64,000 bases of DNA from Motiliproteus sp036960175 (GTDB lineage Bacteria > Pseudomonadota > Gammaproteobacteria > Pseudomonadales > Balneatricaceae), in NCBI GenBank assembly GCA_036960175.1, contig JBALWH010000017.1, positions 1 to 64,000 of the forward strand. The letters run 5' to 3'. The notes under the pieces are model-generated. The model ran no database searches, was not told where the DNA came from, and saw only the letters and a list, made by a program, of their open reading frames with translations. The translations under genes were made by a program, and so were the position numbers. This document shows positions 42,420 through 52,506 of the stretch, piece after piece. Position 1 is the first letter of the stretch, and each line of letters starts with the position of its first letter.

Positions 42420-43604
42420 ATGCGTGTGCTCCATACCTCCGACTGGCACATTGGTCGTCAGTTTCATAATGTCTCCTTGTTGGATGACCAGCGTCATGTG
42501 CTCGAGCAGATTGTCGCCTTAGTCGCTGACAAGCAGGTCGAAGTGGTGTTAATCGCCGGTGATATCTATGACCGTTCGGTGCCTCCGGCTGCGGCGGTGG
42601 AATTACTGGATCAGATATTGAACCGCATCTGCTGTGACCTGCGGGTGCCGGTGATTCTTATTCCTGGTAATCATGATAGCGCTGAACGTCTTAACTTTGG
42701 CTCCCGTCACCTGAAGGGCGGCGGCTTGCATATTATCGGTCAGTTGCAAAAGATGCTGGATCCGGTGGTATTGGAGTCCGTCAATCAGGATTCACCTCAT
42801 CAGGTAGCCTTTTACGGCATTCCCTACGCAGATCCGGCGCTGGTGCGAGATCGCCTCGAAGTGGAAGTTTCCAGTCATGATCAGGCCATGGCGCTACTCT
42901 GTGAAAGGATCAAGCAGCAGCATCAACAATCGCCGTTTAGTCAGTTACCAGCGGTGGTATTGAGTCATTGTTTTATCGATGGCGGCGAAGGCTGCGAATC
43001 GGAACGGCCGCTCTCCATTGGCGGTGCAGATCGCGTATCTGCCGATCATTTCGGAGCCTTTGCTTACAGTGCCTTGGGACATCTGCATGGTCCTCAATAC
43101 AAGGGGCGGGAAACAACCCGTTACTCCGGCTCGATTCTGAAGTACTCCTTCTCCGAACAGCATCAGCAGAAGTCGGTCACCCTGGTGGATATTAACGCTG
43201 CCGGCGAAACTCATATTGAAAAACTGCCGTTGCAGCCATTGCGGGATATGCGGATCTTGGAAGGCGAACTGCAGCAGCTGCTGCAGGCGGGGATAGATGA
43301 TCCTGCACGGGAGGACTATCTGCTCATACGTTTGACCGATAAACACGCAATTCTGGATGTGATGGGTAAGCTGCGAGAGGTCTATCCCAATGTTCTGCAT
43401 CTGGAACGGCCCGGCTTGCAAGCGCAAGGAGAGGTCAGAATGCAGGGACGGGAACAGCTGAAAAAAGGTGAGCTGTCGATGTTTAGTGATTTTTTTCAGC
43501 AGGTCACTGGCGACATACTGGATGCTGAGCAAAACGCAGTGGTGGAGAAAATCCTGGAAAACCTACATCGTGCGGATGTGGGCAATGACGGAGGGGCTAG
43601 CTGA
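42420..43604 (+). CDS. sbcD: DNA double-strand-break nuclease subunit SbcD
   Basis: A 394-residue metallophosphoesterase (Mre11 homologue). The metal-binding motifs are LHTSDWHIGRQ at the N-terminus, AGDIYDR, IPGNHDSAERL and the later LSHCFIDGG and ALGHLHGPQ. A C-terminal capping domain follows. With SbcC it forms an ATP-dependent complex that cuts hairpins and processes DNA ends. The stop is two bases before the sbcC ATG. Confidence 0.95.
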   Translation: MRVLHTSDWHIGRQFHNVSLLDDQRHVLEQIVALVADKQVEVVLIAGDIYDRSVPPAAAVELLDQILNRICCDLRVPVILIPGNHDSAERLNFGSRHLKGGGLHIIGQLQKMLDPVVLESVNQDSPHQVAFYGIPYADPALVRDRLEVEVSSHDQAMALLCERIKQQHQQSPFSQLPAVVLSHCFIDGGEGCESERPLSIGGADRVSADHFGAFAYSALGHLHGPQYKGRETTRYSGSILKYSFSEQHQQKSVTLVDINAAGETHIEKLPLQPLRDMRILEGELQQLLQAGIDDPAREDYLLIRLTDKHAILDVMGKLREVYPNVLHLERPGLQAQGEVRMQGREQLKKGELSMFSDFFQQVTGDILDAEQNAVVEKILENLHRADVGNDGGAS

Positions 43605-43606
43605 GC

Positions 43607-46600
43607 ATGCGTCCTATCATATTGACAATGTCTGCTTTCGGACCTTTCCCTGGCCGTGAGCAGGTTGATTTTCGGGCCATGGGGGAGACCCCTCTGTTTC
43701 TTATCAATGGTCCCACCGGTTCCGGTAAGACCACTATTCTCGATGCCATCTGTTTTGCTCTTTATGGCAAAACCACCGGCGACGAGCGCGAAGGCAGCCA
43801 GATGCGTGCAGACCTGGCGGCCCCAGAACAACTCACCGAGGTGACACTCGTGTTCGAGTTGGCGGGCAAATACTACCGCATCAGGCGCGTGCCAGAGCAA
43901 CAAAAGCCTAAGGCCCGTGGCGAGGGCAGTACGACCCAGTCTCCTGAGGCACAGCTGTGGTTGTTGCAGGGGCCTGACAGCAATAGCCCAGATCAGGAGC
44001 AGCTGCTGGTCCCCGCAAAAGTGACCGAAGCCACTGCTACGATTGAGAAGCTTACGGGGCTTAATGCGGACCAGTTTCGTCAGGTAATGGTATTGCCTCA
44101 AGGCAAGTTTCGGCAGCTTTTGATGGCGGAATCGAAAGACCGGGAGATGATTTTCAGCCAGCTGTTTCAGACCCATATCTACAAGCAACTGGAAGATAAA
44201 TTAAAAAGTCGGGCGGCCAATGTCCGGCAGCAGCGTGAACAGCAGCAACAGTTGATGGCCGGTATTTTGGAAGGTTGCAGCCTTGAATCTGAGCTGGCGC
44301 TGCAGCAGGAGTTACAATTATTACAACCGCAATGGCAGCAATTATCGGCTGAAAATAAACAGTGCAGTGCTGATTCTCAGCAGGCGACGACTGAGTTGCA
44401 AGCGGCAACTCAACTCAACCAGGCCTTTGCGCAATTGAGTCAGACCCAGGGCGCTATTCAACAGCAGCAACAACAAGCTGAGTCGATGGATAAGCAACGT
44501 CAACAGTTGCAGCAGGCCGAGTCTGCGCGGCAGATCCAGCCGCGCTTTGATCAATTGCACCACCAGCGCCAGCAACTGCTGCAGCTTGAGGCTCAGCGCC
44601 AGCAATTACTATCTGATCAACAGCAGGCTGATCGGCAGCTGGAACTCGCAAAACAGCAATCAGAGAACTGTCCGGCGTTAGAGCAGCAACTGGTTGCCAG
44701 CAAACTACGGCTGGTGCAGATGCAATCCTACCGTAACCGTGCGGCAGAGTTGGACCAGGCCCGTCAGCACAGCCAGCAAGCTGCGCAGCTGCTGGCGACC
44801 GCGACTGGCCAAACAGATCAGATCCAGAGTGCGCTCAGTGTTCTATTGACGGATAAGGAACAAGCGGAGCAGCGCTATCAGCAGTTGCAGCAGGGGCAAT
44901 TACAGTTTCCTGAGAAACAGAGTCGTTTGAATCTGCTGGAAAGCGCCCTGCAATTAGCAACTGAACGAGACGCTAGCCACGCTCAACAGTTTAAACTGGA
45001 ACAGCAGCTGGTATCGGCAGAGGAACGTGGCAAGCAACTCAATAGCAGATATCAACAGTCCAAGCAGCAGGCGTTAGAGCTGGAATTGCAATGGCACCAG
45101 GGGCAGGCCGCAGTGTTGGCGCAGACCCTGAAGAAAGATCAACCTTGTCCGGTCTGTGGCAGTTGTCAGCATCCCGATCCCCATCAGACAGAGCAGCATA
45201 TTCCCAGCCAGCAACAGTTGCAGCAAGCACGACAGCAAACAGAACAAGATCACCAGCAATTGCTTGAAGCACGGGAGCAGTACCAGGCGTTGAGCAAAGA
45301 CCGCCAGCATCTGCAACAGCAGCTCGGGGAGATAGAGCGCAAGCTCACAGAGTTTATGCCTGGGCCAGTGGATCGGGTAACCCTTAAAACTGAACAGGTT
45401 GAGCTGCAGCAGCAGCTGCAAGTGCTGTTGGCCAATCAACAGGAATTAATACAACTGACACGCCAGTTCGAGTCCATTAAAGGGCAGGAGCAAGCGCAGC
45501 GTCAGCAGTTGCAACAGCAACAAACACAGTTGACCGAACAGCAGTCACAAAGCGCTGCGACCGATGTACGCCTGCAGCAGGCCGAGGCGGAATTACCGCA
45601 AGAATTTCGCCACAGTGGCAGTCTTGAGCAAGCAATTACTGCCGTTGAGTCTGAAATAAATCAGCAGCAGGCGGCGATTGATCAGGCTCGCCAGCAGTAT
45701 CAGCGGGCCAGTGATAACTGGCATCAGATAAGCGCCAGACTCGGCTCCTGTGACGAACAGCTCAAGCAGCTAAAATTGCAGTGTCAGGCCGCAGAAAAGC
45801 TGTGGGTTCAACAGTTGCAGGACAGCGCTTTTGTCTCTCAGGAGGATTTTCTGGCGGCACAGTTGTCTGAACCACAACGGCAAGCGTTAAAACAGAATAT
45901 TCGCGACTACGATCATCGCTGCGCTGAACTGAGAGGCGCTCTGGAGCAGCAACAGCAGACTTTGGCAGGCAAATCGAACGCTGATCTGGGGCGCTATGAA
46001 AAATTGCTACAGCAAGCTGAGGCGCACAAGACTGAAGCTGAAAACCGTTGGCAGGAGGCAGATCGACGCTTGCTGCGGTTGCAGGACACGGCGGATAAGT
46101 TACAGCAGGCGCATCAGCAGCAGAGCGGTATCGACGAACAGTATAAATTGCTCGGTACTTTGAGCGATGTCGCCAATGGCCAGACCGGTAACAAGATCAG
46201 TCTGCAGCGTTTTGTATTGAGCGTGTTGCTGGATGATGTGCTGATTGAAGCCAGTCGGCGTTTGCAACTAATGAGCAAAGGCCGCTATCAGCTGTGGCGC
46301 AAAGAGCAGCGCGCTAAAGGCAACAAAGCCTCAGGCTTGGAGCTTCAGGTTGAGGATGCTTACACGGGTAATGTGCGCCCAGTAGCGACCTTGTCCGGTG
46401 GCGAAAGCTTTATGGCGGCGCTATCCATGGCGCTGGGTTTATCTGACGTGGTGCAGGCTTATTCGGGAGGGATCAGGCTCGATACATTGTTTGTCGATGA
46501 AGGTTTCGGCAGTCTTGATCCTGAGTCATTGGATCTTGCAGTGCGAACCCTGACAGATCTGCGTGCCTCTGGTCGCATGGTTGGAATTATCTCCCATGTT

Positions 46601-46684
46601 AGTGAACTAAAAGAGCAGATAAGCATGCGCTTGGATGTGGTTGCCGATAGAGCGGGCAGTCGCATTCAGCCGGTTTTATCCTGA
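43607..46684 (+). CDS. sbcC: DNA repair ATPase SbcC
   Basis: A 1025-residue SMC-like ATPase (Rad50 homologue). Walker A GPTGSGKTT is at residues 35-43. Two long Q-rich coiled coils are joined at a zinc hook, CPVC at 514-517. The ABC signature LSGGESFMAALSMALGLS and Walker B LFVDEGFGSLD are near the end. It is shorter in the coils than many relatives and unusually rich in glutamine. It partners SbcD for processing palindromes and hairpins, relevant here because several perfect hairpins occur in this window. Confidence 0.95.
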   Translation: MRPIILTMSAFGPFPGREQVDFRAMGETPLFLINGPTGSGKTTILDAICFALYGKTTGDEREGSQMRADLAAPEQLTEVTLVFELAGKYYRIRRVPEQQKPKARGEGSTTQSPEAQLWLLQGPDSNSPDQEQLLVPAKVTEATATIEKLTGLNADQFRQVMVLPQGKFRQLLMAESKDREMIFSQLFQTHIYKQLEDKLKSRAANVRQQREQQQQLMAGILEGCSLESELALQQELQLLQPQWQQLSAENKQCSADSQQATTELQAATQLNQAFAQLSQTQGAIQQQQQQAESMDKQRQQLQQAESARQIQPRFDQLHHQRQQLLQLEAQRQQLLSDQQQADRQLELAKQQSENCPALEQQLVASKLRLVQMQSYRNRAAELDQARQHSQQAAQLLATATGQTDQIQSALSVLLTDKEQAEQRYQQLQQGQLQFPEKQSRLNLLESALQLATERDASHAQQFKLEQQLVSAEERGKQLNSRYQQSKQQALELELQWHQGQAAVLAQTLKKDQPCPVCGSCQHPDPHQTEQHIPSQQQLQQARQQTEQDHQQLLEAREQYQALSKDRQHLQQQLGEIERKLTEFMPGPVDRVTLKTEQVELQQQLQVLLANQQELIQLTRQFESIKGQEQAQRQQLQQQQTQLTEQQSQSAATDVRLQQAEAELPQEFRHSGSLEQAITAVESEINQQQAAIDQARQQYQRASDNWHQISARLGSCDEQLKQLKLQCQAAEKLWVQQLQDSAFVSQEDFLAAQLSEPQRQALKQNIRDYDHRCAELRGALEQQQQTLAGKSNADLGRYEKLLQQAEAHKTEAENRWQEADRRLLRLQDTADKLQQAHQQQSGIDEQYKLLGTLSDVANGQTGNKISLQRFVLSVLLDDVLIEASRRLQLMSKGRYQLWRKEQRAKGNKASGLELQVEDAYTGNVRPVATLSGGESFMAALSMALGLSDVVQAYSGGIRLDTLFVDEGFGSLDPESLDLAVRTLTDLRASGRMVGIISHVSELKEQISMRLDVVADRAGSRIQPVLS

Positions 46685-46758
46685 TGAATATAGCGTTAGG
46701 GGAATAGCCGTAACCGAGCAGATGGCGAAGAGATGTTTGTCTTTTGCCAGGAGAGGTC

Positions 46759-47340
46759 ATGGACACAGAGGATCAGCCTAGTCTTAACCCGGACACCCCG
46801 TTACAGAAACTGGCTGGTTTAGGTTCAGCAGCACAGAAAAAATTACAGCAACTGGGGGCTTTCTCGCTGGCGGATGTCGCTGCAAAACTGTCCCGTGCGC
46901 AACTCAAGCAAGCTCGTCATGTTGGCCCCAAAAGTCTGCAGTTGCTTGAACAGAGTTTGCAACAGGTCGGTTTGACGTTGGCGGACAATCGTATCAACGC
47001 CAGTGCTGAGTTGCAGGTTCAAATTAGTTGTTATCAACGTGATACGGCAGCGCTGCAGCAGCAAGTCGATAGTTGGGTGCAGCTGAACCGACCCGAGCTG
47101 GAACAAGCCTGGCGTAGCCATCAGCAAGGGGCTTACGGTGATTATATTAAGGCTCAGTTGTTAGCTCTTAATGAGGTCGCTGCCGACCCACAGATTAAGC
47201 GTGAATTTGAACATCAGTTGGTTAGAACCCTGAGTCGTTATCAACGGCAGCAGCGCTATGCCCTCAGCAGGGAAGCATTGCATGATGGTATTAGGGCGCA
47301 GGCTAGAGTCCGATCATCAACCAAGAAAAGACCTTGCTGA
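46759..47340 (+). CDS. Protein with RpoA-CTD-like helix-hairpin-helix domain
   Basis: A 193-residue protein of unknown function. Residues 12-70 (PLQKLAGLGSAAQKKLQQLG, then ARHVGPKSLQLLEQSLQQVG) resemble the C-terminal domain of RNA polymerase alpha, a helix-hairpin-helix fold in which LGxKSL packs on the DNA backbone. The rest is predicted helical and ends in basic residues. AGGAGAGG precedes the ATG at 46759. It follows sbcC by 75 bases on the same strand, so a link to DNA repair is possible but unproven. Confidence 0.65.
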   Translation: MDTEDQPSLNPDTPLQKLAGLGSAAQKKLQQLGAFSLADVAAKLSRAQLKQARHVGPKSLQLLEQSLQQVGLTLADNRINASAELQVQISCYQRDTAALQQQVDSWVQLNRPELEQAWRSHQQGAYGDYIKAQLLALNEVAADPQIKREFEHQLVRTLSRYQRQQRYALSREALHDGIRAQARVRSSTKKRPC

Positions 47341-47457
47341 GCGATCATCGCGTTCACCTTATCTCAGCATCAGATCAATTCCCGCGTTAATCTGGGATTG
47401 CCTGATGGCTGTCGATCAAAGATGATGCAGAGATAGTGATGCTGTAGAGGTAATACC

Positions 47458-47889
47458 ATGTTACGCATAAAAACTATTGTTACCTTCGTATTGTTGCTGC
47501 TGAGTCTGTCTGTGCAGGCAGAGGCGCCGGAGTCGAAGCGATCCATTTTGATTGACCTGAAACTGGCTCCACATTTGCAGCAATATGCGGAGGAAAAATG
47601 GCTCGTCTACGTGTTTGCCAGACCCGCTGATAAACGTGTGCCTTTAGCCTCCAAGAAGCTGACCTTGGATCGGGTGCCGATGCTGGTGGAACTGACCGAA
47701 GCAAATTTTCTGCTGGAAAATCTGACGCTTGCCAATGCTGATGAAGTGGTGGTCTATGTCAAGGTAACCCGTCACGGCTCACCTCATAAAACCGTGGTAG
47801 GGGATCTTCTGGGAGAATCTGAACCGGTAGATTTCAAAGCAGCTAACCGACACAAGATTGAGTTGGTGATATCCAAGGAAGTGAAGTAA
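47458..47889 (+). CDS. Periplasmic protein like the C-terminal domain of CcmI/CycH
   Basis: A 143-residue exported protein (signal peptide residues 1-21, ending VQA). The core WLVYVFARPADKRVPLASKK followed by DRVPMLVELTEANFL matches the last domain of the cytochrome c maturation factor CcmI/CycH, without its TPR repeats or membrane part. No ccm genes are nearby. Stand-alone versions of this domain exist; their role is unclear. Confidence 0.65.
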   Translation: MLRIKTIVTFVLLLLSLSVQAEAPESKRSILIDLKLAPHLQQYAEEKWLVYVFARPADKRVPLASKKLTLDRVPMLVELTEANFLLENLTLANADEVVVYVKVTRHGSPHKTVVGDLLGESEPVDFKAANRHKIELVISKEVK

Positions 47890-47938
47890 TTAATTAGCAG
47901 GGTTTCCGATCGTAGCGAACCCTGTGATAAGGATGGCT

Positions 47939-48484
47939 ATGGTTGAGTTAGTGGAAAAGGCCAAGGCATTTGCGATTGCAGCCCACGATGCCATCGAGCA
48001 TCGGCGTAAATATGTTGATGCCCCTTATTGGGTGCATCCTCAGGCGGTTGCCGGCTTGGTGGCGTCGGTCTCCGATGATGCAGAAATGATAGCCGCAGCC
48101 TGGTTGCACGATACCGTAGAAGATACCCCCGTAACCCTGCAACAGATAGAGCAGAACTTTGGTCCAAGGGTGGCGAGCTTAGTATCCGATCTGACTGACG
48201 TCAGTCGCCCTAGTGATGGCAATAGAGCGGCAAGAAAGTCTCTGGACCGCGCTCACACAGCAAAGGCTCACCCTGACGCGAAAACCGTCAAGTTGGCGGA
48301 CCTTATTCATAACACCGAATCCATTGTGCAATATGCCCCGGGTTTTGCGCGGATTTATCTGCACGAAAAGCGGCTGTTGCTGGAGGTGTTGCAAGACGGC
48401 AATGATAGGCTTTATCAGATGGCGGTAGAAAGGTTGCGGCAAGGCCTTGAGCAATTAGGCCTGCAGCAGCGTGACTCGAACTAG
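47939..48484 (+). CDS. HD-domain phosphohydrolase (MESH1/SpoT-hydrolase-like)
   Basis: A 181-residue enzyme with an HD fold like the hydrolase half of RelA/SpoT. Metal ligands are visible in APYWVHPQAVAG, AAWLHDTVEDTPVT and KLADLIHNTESI. No synthetase, TGS or ACT domain follows, so it resembles small alarmone hydrolases or related guanosine polyphosphate/nucleotide pyrophosphohydrolases. The substrate is inferred only. The ATG at 47939 has AAGGATGG upstream; GTG 47924 and ATG 47933 are alternatives. Confidence 0.8.
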   Translation: MVELVEKAKAFAIAAHDAIEHRRKYVDAPYWVHPQAVAGLVASVSDDAEMIAAAWLHDTVEDTPVTLQQIEQNFGPRVASLVSDLTDVSRPSDGNRAARKSLDRAHTAKAHPDAKTVKLADLIHNTESIVQYAPGFARIYLHEKRLLLEVLQDGNDRLYQMAVERLRQGLEQLGLQQRDSN

Positions 48485-48530
48485 AGCTTCCGTCTCGAGT
48501 GCCAGAGTGTAGCGCCAGCTACCTGTCGAG

Positions 48531-50972
48531 TTAACGATACGCAGCACTCATCTCCCGTTTTAGCAGGGCCACGCCTTCGCGAGCTTTAGCGTCATTAGCA
48601 TTCATCAGTAGCAGTCGTGAATAGTTCTGCGCGGCTACGCCCCATTTACGCGCTTTAATGGCCCGCTGTGCGCGACTGTGATAGTGGTCAGTGACGCGAG
48701 AAATACCCGCGAGGGCAGCAGGGTGTTGGGGAACCAGGGCGAGGACTTTTCGAAAAGTCTTTACTGCGTTTTTTTCCCTGGGGATAGTGAATCGATAAGC
48801 TTTTTCATGTATTTCTGCCTGTTTGAGTAATAGCTTTATTTTCGCTTCTCTGGCAGCAATCGCGGTGCTGTCGGCACTCTCTTGAGGTTGCCCGGTACTA
48901 CTCTCGGTGTTGTTCGTATTGTCGTCAAAAATATGGTCTGCACTGTTGGTTCGATTCTCTGTTGAGGTGGCTATTTCCAGGGCTACTTCCCCCAGTGTCG
49001 GAGATGCCGGAGGGCTGTTTTTAAGGTTAGTTGGTGTGAGGTTATCTGCCGCCTTGGTAGGGTTGGTTTGCACAGGCGTCGGGCTATTTATACTGTCTGA
49101 GACATCGGCTTGTACTTGAGCTTCTTCGGCAAGCGCAATAACCCTTTCTTCGAGAGCAACGGCTTCCACCTCTTCCACTTCAATGTGTTGAATGGACAGG
49201 TCGTCCTTGGTTGGGGTTACGGTGGTGATTTTTTCAGCGTTCAGTTCCGGGATGAGCTCCGGTGAAAAGCTGGATTCGGCCGCCGTCTTGGTTTGTTCCA
49301 ACTGGCTGTCAGGATGAACTAACGCGGGCGCTAACGGTTGGGTTGGTCGTGGTTGGGTCGATATCGGTTCTGGTATCGGAGCAGCATCAACAGCTGCAGT
49401 GGCAGCTTGGGAAAGTGGCGGGGCGCGCAGGATGCTGCCGGTCTGAGTCGCAGCTGAAGCTTGGCTCAGAGGTTGATCAGTGGTCTGGGATTCAATCCCT
49501 ACTACATCCGCTAATTGCTGCTTCATTTGACGAAACAACTGGGCAGCCTCGAAATCAGGGTCCTTCGCCAGTTGCAGGTAACCGAAGGCCCCAAGTCCTA
49601 GTATCACCAGTAGTCCTACAAACAGATAAAAGGGATGTTGATTGGATTCGGGTGGCTGCTCCAATACGATTGGGGACGGAACACCCACGTGCAGCTCTGC
49701 AGGGAAAGGATCCACTGCCATTTGCTGCAGCTCTTTGCCGTCAGCTTCTGGTTGTTGAACGTTGGCAATTTCAGTGGTTTTTGCGGGCTCTAGTTCGGAG
49801 GTTTGGGACGACGAGCATGCCAAATCTATTTCTGATGCAGGGGCCTCTGTATCGTCTTGAACTGGTTTCACGGAGGGGTTGTTCAGTGCGTCGCTCTCTG
49901 GGTCCTCTATCAGATTATCGGCAGCAGTTGCTGATATATCTTCGGCTTGTAGGCTCTTTTGCTGAGCCTGAGCCTGAGCCTGAGCTGGATCTCCGTATAG
50001 CGCCGACTGGATAGATACTTCAGGAGCGGCCAAGTCGTTCAAAAATAACGGTGTATTGAGTTGCTCGCTATGACTCTTAAGTTGCGGTTTTTTCGGTGTG
50101 TCTAGCAGCGAGGCTGTAAGCAAACCTCCTAGGGTTGGATCGAACCCTGGGTTTTGATTGAGTAGCTCTAATTCATTAGGGCGATGTGCCGAGGTACCGT
50201 CAGAGTTACCGAGAAGGTCCGTGCTTGGCTCGCTATGGTTCAAACCTTTTTCGGTCAGCACTAATTCGACAATGTTTTCAGTGATTTCATTGCCGCCGGA
50301 AAACCTGGCTTCATTCACGGCGAGTTTTACTAATCGTTGGGCGTTCCTAAAACTGCCAGCAGAATGCAGCAACAAATCTTGCAGAGCATTGCTGCCGATG
50401 CGAAAGTCGCCGCCAGCCTGCTGCAACTGTTGGTCGATATAGGCTTTCATTTCCAGTTCGTTAGCCGGTGATAGAATCAGAAATTTACTCAGTAATTGCT
50501 GCTCAATATGACTGAAAACAAGCTGTTGGTGAACTCCAGGGGCAGAAAAGATAACCCCTCGCAGAGGTATCAGCGGATCATCACCAGAGATCGCTTTAGC
50601 TAAGGCAGATAAGGTGTCGGCGGGAATAAACTGACCATCATCCACCAGCAAGGCGACGGGTTTTCCACTTCTTAGCTGGTGTTTTGCGTGTTTTTGTACT
50701 GCAAGGAAGCAGCTGTCGCTATCATCTTGTTGGTAGGGTAGTCGCAGCGATTCGGCAATGGTGGTTAATAGCTCATCGACATCAAAGCGACTATAGGGCA
50801 GGTTTATTAAATCGTAGTGCTGACTCAGCTTGTCTTGCAGCTGTTTTTTCAGCAGAGATTTGCCACTACCACTAGCGCCTTCCACTAGAATAAAACCATT
50901 CTTGTCTGCCAGTATTTCTATGATCGCAGAACGGGCGGCTTTAAAGGCTGTCGTTTCTAATCCGTGAGTCAT
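48531..50972 (-). CDS. ExeA-like AAA ATPase fused to DamX/TPR-type periplasmic region
   Basis: An 813-residue protein. Residues 1-245 are an AAA+ ATPase of the ExeA/MshM/DamX class with Walker A GASGSGKS (32-39), Walker B VALLVDD (about 106-112) and a winged C-part. A long acidic, disordered segment follows, then one membrane helix at about 448-468. The periplasmic part is Pro/Thr/Glu-rich and ends in a helical TPR-like domain (RKVLALVPQHPAALAGISRV). No SPOR or peptidoglycan-binding LysM motif was seen. It may organise an envelope complex, with no type II secretion or MSHA genes adjacent. Confidence 0.75.
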   Translation of the reverse strand: MTHGLETTAFKAARSAIIEILADKNGFILVEGASGSGKSLLKKQLQDKLSQHYDLINLPYSRFDVDELLTTIAESLRLPYQQDDSDSCFLAVQKHAKHQLRSGKPVALLVDDGQFIPADTLSALAKAISGDDPLIPLRGVIFSAPGVHQQLVFSHIEQQLLSKFLILSPANELEMKAYIDQQLQQAGGDFRIGSNALQDLLLHSAGSFRNAQRLVKLAVNEARFSGGNEITENIVELVLTEKGLNHSEPSTDLLGNSDGTSAHRPNELELLNQNPGFDPTLGGLLTASLLDTPKKPQLKSHSEQLNTPLFLNDLAAPEVSIQSALYGDPAQAQAQAQQKSLQAEDISATAADNLIEDPESDALNNPSVKPVQDDTEAPASEIDLACSSSQTSELEPAKTTEIANVQQPEADGKELQQMAVDPFPAELHVGVPSPIVLEQPPESNQHPFYLFVGLLVILGLGAFGYLQLAKDPDFEAAQLFRQMKQQLADVVGIESQTTDQPLSQASAATQTGSILRAPPLSQAATAAVDAAPIPEPISTQPRPTQPLAPALVHPDSQLEQTKTAAESSFSPELIPELNAEKITTVTPTKDDLSIQHIEVEEVEAVALEERVIALAEEAQVQADVSDSINSPTPVQTNPTKAADNLTPTNLKNSPPASPTLGEVALEIATSTENRTNSADHIFDDNTNNTESSTGQPQESADSTAIAAREAKIKLLLKQAEIHEKAYRFTIPREKNAVKTFRKVLALVPQHPAALAGISRVTDHYHSRAQRAIKARKWGVAAQNYSRLLLMNANDAKAREGVALLKREMSAAYR

Positions 50973-51091
50973 TATTATTCCGTTTAAAAATCAGACACTA
51001 CGCATGAATTCAAACACATAGGCTCCAAACACTCCAGTATAGACTGGCTATTTAACAGTCTGCCAGTACCGGTGCTTAGATCTGCCGTAGT

Positions 51092-52375
51092 TCATTGGCC
51101 CGTTTTAGGCGATTGCCGTTCTTTCAGGTAACGGGGCACTTCTTCGATACCCTGGATATGGCGTCGAATCAGGTCCATTCCAGCTCCGGCGGTCATGGTT
51201 TGGAACGTCTTGCGGCCGTAGGGGAAAAACAGTGTTGCGGCCTTAATCTCGTCGGAATCGCCCCAGGCTAGCCAAACCAGCCCGACCGGCTTATCGGCAG
51301 TGCCGCCATCGGGCCCGGCAACACCAGAAACCGCGATCACATAATCGGCGCCACTATTTTTTAGCGCTCCCTCTGCCATCTGTCTGACGACGGCTTCACT
51401 GACGGCGCCATGATCATCAATGACTTGTTTTTCGACGCCCAGCATCTGGCTTTTGATCGTGTTGGAATAGGTGACATAGCCGGCTTCAAATACAGCTGAC
51501 GACCCTGGTATTTCTGTGATTTTGGAGGCAATTAGCCCACCGGTGCAGGATTCGGCGGTGGTTAAGGTCTTACCTTGTTGTTTGAGCAGATTCACCAATG
51601 ATTGATTGAGGCTACCATGACCTTCAGCAACGATGTAATTGCCGATTAGCTGCTGCAGTTTTTGAATCCATAGCTGGTGCTCAGCAGCCGCATGAACTGG
51701 CGTCTGTAGTTTTATTTCCAGGGAGGGGCTGCCAGCCCTGAAGCCCAGGCCGACGATTTCTGGCCAGCCCGGTAATTGATCCGAAATCCACTGCTGCAAT
51801 CCCGATTCCCCCAAACCAAAGGTGTGAATACGGTGTAGCAACATACTTTGGCTTGGATCTATCTTTTGTCTGATGGCATCAATCAGGGTCTGTTCCATCA
51901 TCGCTTTGAGTTCGCTGGGTACACCGGGGGTGCAGAGTATTTCGCAGTTTCCATAGTGAACTTTGATGCCGACTGCTGAGCCACAGTGATTGGGGATTAT
52001 CTGAGCCCCTTGGGGCAGCATCGCCTGTTTGTGGTTGGCCTTATTTAACGCTGTGCCGCGGTTTTCACACCATTGGCGCAGATGGCTCAGGGCGTCAGGG
52101 TGTTCGACTAGTTCGCTGTTGGTCAAGCGTGCCAGAGCTTCTGCCGTGAGATCATCGCAGGTTGGCCCAAGGCCTCCGTTAACCAGCAGGACATCAGCCT
52201 GCTGTGCTTGCTGGCGGAGTTGCTCGACTAAGGCTTCGAGGTTGTCACCTACGGTTACTTTTTTGCTAACGGTGATGCCCAGTTCCAGCAGTTGTTGAGC
52301 GATCATCGCGGAGTTTGAGTCGACGATATCACCGGTCATTAATTCGTTGCCAGTGAGCAGTAACTGGATATTCAT
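51092..52375 (-). CDS. cinA: CinA-family protein (nicotinamide-nucleotide amidase type)
   Basis: A 427-residue two-domain protein. The N-terminal COG1058 domain (MNIQLLLTGNELMTGDIVDS, then NGGLGPTCDDLT) resembles MoaB/MogA and acts as ADP-ribose or NAD pyrophosphatase in relatives. The C-terminal CinA amidase domain has TLTTAESCTGGLIASKITEIPGSS in shorter conserved blocks and YVIAVSGVAGPDGG. Function is NMN deamidation in pyridine-nucleotide recycling. It stands alone; recA does not follow. Confidence 0.9.
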   Translation of the reverse strand: MNIQLLLTGNELMTGDIVDSNSAMIAQQLLELGITVSKKVTVGDNLEALVEQLRQQAQQADVLLVNGGLGPTCDDLTAEALARLTNSELVEHPDALSHLRQWCENRGTALNKANHKQAMLPQGAQIIPNHCGSAVGIKVHYGNCEILCTPGVPSELKAMMEQTLIDAIRQKIDPSQSMLLHRIHTFGLGESGLQQWISDQLPGWPEIVGLGFRAGSPSLEIKLQTPVHAAAEHQLWIQKLQQLIGNYIVAEGHGSLNQSLVNLLKQQGKTLTTAESCTGGLIASKITEIPGSSAVFEAGYVTYSNTIKSQMLGVEKQVIDDHGAVSEAVVRQMAEGALKNSGADYVIAVSGVAGPDGGTADKPVGLVWLAWGDSDEIKAATLFFPYGRKTFQTMTAGAGMDLIRRHIQGIEEVPRYLKERQSPKTGQ

Positions 52376-52506
52376 AGATGGATTATCTCTGAGGCTGCAG
52401 TGGCATCATCTTAACGGCAAAGCTAAAGGATGACGACACCATCGGTTATCTTTGGTGGGGGCTTACTGGTATCGGAGACTTTGGCGAAGGTGATCGACGA
52501 GATTGC

